The notes beneath the pieces are model-generated. The model saw only the letters and a program-made list of their open reading frames with translations, made no database searches and was not told the origin of the DNA. Source: Chryseobacterium aquifrigidense (GTDB lineage Bacteria > Bacteroidota > Bacteroidia > Flavobacteriales > Weeksellaceae). From it: a DNA stretch of 64,000 nucleotides. This document shows, one piece after another, positions 61,480 to 64,000 of this stretch (its first letter is position 1; each line of letters begins with the position of its first letter). The position numbers were made by a program, and so were the translations under genes. The DNA lies in assembly GCF_006716485.1 (NCBI RefSeq), contig NZ_VFPD01000003.1, forward strand, positions 183,931 through 247,930, written 5' to 3'.

Positions 61480-61801
61480 CCGCTGTAAAACCATTTTTCA
61501 TAGTCCTTCAATACAATAGGTTTCCACATCAGTAGTTCCCGTATAATTTCTGAAAACATCTTTGAGATAAGCAGCAATATAATCCGGAGCATCTTCAGCA
61601 CTTCTACCGCCCGAAGCAACAGCGAGATATACTTTTTTATCTTTAAACTGTCCCACACGATTCCAGTGTTCCAATAACAATAATATCTGCTTCACGGATT
61701 TCACTCACAATGCTATTGGTATACGAAAGAGCTGAACTGAGCCCTATGCTGTAAGACAGATCTCCTCTTGCGCTGGAGATAACGTGCAGAATATTCTTCA
61801 T
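61480..61801 (-). pseudogene. azoR: Remnant of FMN-dependent NADH-azoreductase (AzoR)
   Basis: Read on the minus strand from the ATG at 61801, the sequence starts like AzoR (MKNILHVISSARGDLSYSIG), jumps from the N-terminal motif directly to SEIREADIIVIGT (about 50 residues lost), then shifts frame around 61650-61700 into FKDKKVYLAVASGGR, YLKDVFRNYTGTTDVETYCIEGL. The PMYNFGIPS segment and its neighbours are also missing. At least two deletions and a frameshift indicate a decayed gene. Intact relatives are flavodoxin-like quinone/azo reductases of about 200 residues. Confidence 0.75.
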
Positions 61802-61972
61802 TTTTTTTCTTTATTCCAATGACGATCTTGTTTTTATCAAAGGGACATGATTAATTAATTTAAAATTGTTAAAGGGCTGGATTTGTTGATTGAAAAAGCC
61901 GGGTTTTAAATTGTCAGGCATGAAATACTTTTTTATATTTATAGAATAAAATCACTTCACAAACTATCCGCT

Positions 61973-63505
61973 ATGAAAAAATTTCTTTTAATCCTTTTGG
62001 GAATCGTAGTCATTCTGGCTGCTGTAGTATTGATCAAAACCTACACCTATCCGTTTAAGAAAAATACTATTGGCGCAGGTGAGGGCTGGAAACCTGTAAA
62101 AAATGATTCTGCAGTCATGAGACTTTCAGGAGGAATAAAAGTACCCACCGTTTCTACAGGTAGTTTGGGTGAATTTGATTATGCACCGTTTGAACAGTTC
62201 AAAACCTATTTAAAAGCTTCTTATCCGTTAGTCTATCAGAACACAGAAAATGTTGAGGTAAACCAATACGGATTGGTGTTCAGACTTAAAGGAAGCAATC
62301 CTGCTCTGGAACCCATCTTATTCCTTTCTCATATGGATGTAGTTCCTCCCGGAGATGCTGATATTAAAAATAACCAAGAAAATATATTCCGTCCCGATGA
62401 TAACCCGTCCGAGCCTGTTTCAAAAGTAGCTGAAGATTGGGATTTTGCCCCTTTTTCAGGAGCTGTTGCCAACGGAAGAATCTACGGAAGAGGTGCCATA
62501 GACATGAAAGGAATGCTCTTTTCTTTAATGGAATCCATGAATTCTATGATCAAAAACAAACAGATTCCACAGCGTGATATTTATCTGGCTTTTGGTTTTG
62601 ATGAAGAAGTAGGCGGAAAAAAAGGAGCGATGCAGATTGCTGATTATTTTAAGAAAAATGGATTGAAGTTCGATGCGGTCTATGACGAAGGCGGATTGAT
62701 TATGAGAAAAGGAAATGTAGCCGGAATTGATACAGATGTTGCCGTAGTAGGATGTGCAGAAAAAGGTTTTCTTTCTGCAAAAATCAAAGTAAAAGGGCTG
62801 GGCGGACACTCTTCTATGCCTCCTATGGAAAGCGCAATCGGAAAAGCAGCCGTTATCATGCAGCGTCTGGAAGATCACCAGATGAAGCCTGTTATTACCC
62901 CTTTAATCAAAGAATTTTTTAATAATATCGGAGGTGAAATGCCTTTTACCACAAGAATGGCATTGGCGAATCAATGGCTTTTAAAACCGGTATTGATTTC
63001 CCAGCTTACCAAAAATAATACAACCAATGCATTGGTTAGAACCACAACAGCTTTAACGATGATGAAGGGAAGTGATGGTACCAATGTACTTTCTCCCGAA
63101 GTGGAATTTGTAGTTAATTTCAGGTTACTTCCCGGAAATTCGGTGAAAGATGTAAGAGATCACATTGCTAAAGCCACTGAAGGTTTTGATGTTGAAGTAG
63201 AAGAAATTGATAATACAAGAGAAGCCTCTGCTATTTCTCCAACCAATACAAGAGCTTTTAAAATAATAGAAGCAGGAGTGAAAGAAATTCATCCCGGAGC
63301 TATTGTTACTCCATATCTTACCATGGCTGGAACTGATGCCGGTAAATATGAAATTGTAAGCAAAAACGTTTACAGATTCATGCCGATTAAGATCAACAGT
63401 GCCGAACAGCAAAGTATTCACAGCACCAATGAATATCTTAGTATTGAAAACTATCTGAAAATGATCCATTACTTTGAATACATCATGAAGAATTATGATA
63501 AATAA
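61973..63505 (+). CDS. M20 family metallopeptidase (PM20D1-like)
   Basis: 510 residues. N-terminal hydrophobic segment (FLLILLGIVVILAAVVLI), a signal anchor, followed by a zinc peptidase domain with LFLSHMDVVPP, GRGAIDMKGMLFSLME and FGFDEEVGGKKGA, and the dimerisation insert (GHSSMPPMESAIG). The last metal ligand is HSTNEYLS near the C-terminus. Likely an exported carboxypeptidase or N-acyl amino acid hydrolase. Its start is close after the AzoR remnant, and the terminal repeat region follows. Confidence 0.92.
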   Translation: MKKFLLILLGIVVILAAVVLIKTYTYPFKKNTIGAGEGWKPVKNDSAVMRLSGGIKVPTVSTGSLGEFDYAPFEQFKTYLKASYPLVYQNTENVEVNQYGLVFRLKGSNPALEPILFLSHMDVVPPGDADIKNNQENIFRPDDNPSEPVSKVAEDWDFAPFSGAVANGRIYGRGAIDMKGMLFSLMESMNSMIKNKQIPQRDIYLAFGFDEEVGGKKGAMQIADYFKKNGLKFDAVYDEGGLIMRKGNVAGIDTDVAVVGCAEKGFLSAKIKVKGLGGHSSMPPMESAIGKAAVIMQRLEDHQMKPVITPLIKEFFNNIGGEMPFTTRMALANQWLLKPVLISQLTKNNTTNALVRTTTALTMMKGSDGTNVLSPEVEFVVNFRLLPGNSVKDVRDHIAKATEGFDVEVEEIDNTREASAISPTNTRAFKIIEAGVKEIHPGAIVTPYLTMAGTDAGKYEIVSKNVYRFMPIKINSAEQQSIHSTNEYLSIENYLKMIHYFEYIMKNYDK

Positions 63506-63621
63506 ATGTCAATTGTGAATTGTGAATGGTCAATTCGCTGGCTTGTAAATTTTAATATAAGTTCGCATATTATTAAACGCAGCGTTCGCAAAGTTTTTTA
63601 TGATGTTTAATTTCTTTCGAT
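63506..63621. repeat. Short tandem TGAATTGTGAATGGTCAATT and first GCGAA motif
   Basis: The sequence at 63508-63533 contains CAATTGTGAATTGTGAATGGTCAATT, a short direct repeat of GTGAATTGTGAAT with an inverted partner (CAATT/AATTG). It is followed by AAACGCAGCGTTCGCAAAG before the tandem units begin. Not coding. Confidence 0.45.
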
Positions 63622-64000
63622 CGCAGAGGCGCTTCACTCAGCAATGATAAGGCATGTCTTTGCTGAACGAAGTGCCTTTGCGAACAAAATATAAAACGTT
63701 ACCCAACAAACCTTGCGAACCTTAGCGTTAATAATGATTGACTATTGCTAAGATATTTTATTATTAAAAAAAACAACCGCAGAGGTGTTTCCCTCAGTAA
63801 TATGTAAACTGAGTTCTTTGCTGAACGAAGTGCCTTTGCGAACAAAATATAAAACGTTATCCAACAGACCTTGCGAACCTTAGCGTTAATAATGATTGAT
63901 GGTTGCTAAGATATTTTATTATTAAAAAAAACAACCGCAGAGGTGTTTCCCTCAGTAATATGTAAACTGAGTTCTTTGCTGAACGAAGTGCCTTTGCGAA
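63622..64000. repeat. Tandem repeat with 156-158-bp period, running off the window
   Basis: Units start at the shared word CGCAGAGG at 63622, 63778 and 63936. The second and third units are almost identical as far as the window goes; the first is more diverged. Each contains inverted pieces (for example CACTCAGCA / TGCTGAACGAAGTG and CTTTGCGAAC / TTCGCAAAG) and the phrase CCTTGCGAACCTTAGCGTTA. No gene lies inside. The third unit is cut at position 64000. Confidence 0.8.

Noticed and set aside
1..64000. Insertion sequences or prophage
   Set aside because: No transposase, integrase or phage structural gene could be recognised on either strand.

Overview
The window looks like a chromosomal segment of a flavobacterium close to Chryseobacterium (Bacteroidota, Weeksellaceae). 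The evidence is low GC, promoters of the Bacteroidota type (TTG, about 19 bp, then TAnnTTTG), a complete gldKLMN type IX secretion (T9SS) locus, T9SS type A and B sorting domains, GLPGLI, DUF4270, DUF6443 and DUF6496 families, and GG-leader 'bacteriocin-like' peptides. No phage, insertion sequence, CRISPR array or rRNA was found.

Layout. 1-8.7 kb (minus strand): recG (cut by the window edge), a secreted thioredoxin, three POT/PTR2 oligopeptide transporters and a DUF1016 PD-(D/E)XK nuclease. 8.9-14.2 kb: a peptide region with two GG-leader Cys-rich small proteins, a C39-like/VKOR/thioredoxin fusion enzyme, a GLPGLI protein and a dipeptidyl peptidase IV. 14.3-15.0 kb: two small genes. 15.4-19.8 kb: two secreted sulfatases with their formylglycine-generating enzyme. 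19.8-30.3 kb: mostly housekeeping genes (glucan phosphorylase-like protein, T9SS-B adhesin, mtaB, FMN-type glutamate synthase, FKBP-like lipoprotein, S4 protein, aroK). 30.4-30.7 kb: tRNA-Lys, tRNA-Leu, tRNA-Lys. 30.9-42.5 kb: panC, a half-length starch-synthase-like protein, a DUF4270 lipoprotein, glmS, gldKLMN, an FAD oxidoreductase and a SemiSWEET transporter. 42.6-50.3 kb: two small lipoproteins and an RND efflux operon. 50.6-59.2 kb: a tight four-gene cassette of a T9SS-A cargo protein, an Rhs-like shell protein, a DUF6443/RHS polymorphic toxin and a small membrane protein that is the likely immunity factor. 59.3-64 kb: an XRE regulator, a degenerate tandem array with about 22-bp period, methionine aminopeptidase, an azoreductase pseudogene, an M20 peptidase and a 156-158-bp tandem repeat running off the window.

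How parts work together. The GldL/GldM motor and GldK/GldN ring encoded here would export the two T9SS cargo proteins in the same window. The sulfatases depend on formylglycine made by the adjacent enzyme. The Cys-rich GG-leader peptide precedes a disulfide-forming VKOR-thioredoxin fusion that looks suited to fold it. Peptide use recurs through the window: DPP IV releases dipeptides, three POT carriers import them, and M20 and MetAP process peptides or proteins.

The best candidates for undescribed biology are the T9SS-A/RHS toxin cassette with its variable C-terminus, the Cys-rich peptide and oxidative-folding locus, and the 22-bp degenerate array. All functional statements rest on reading motifs by eye; no database search was run.
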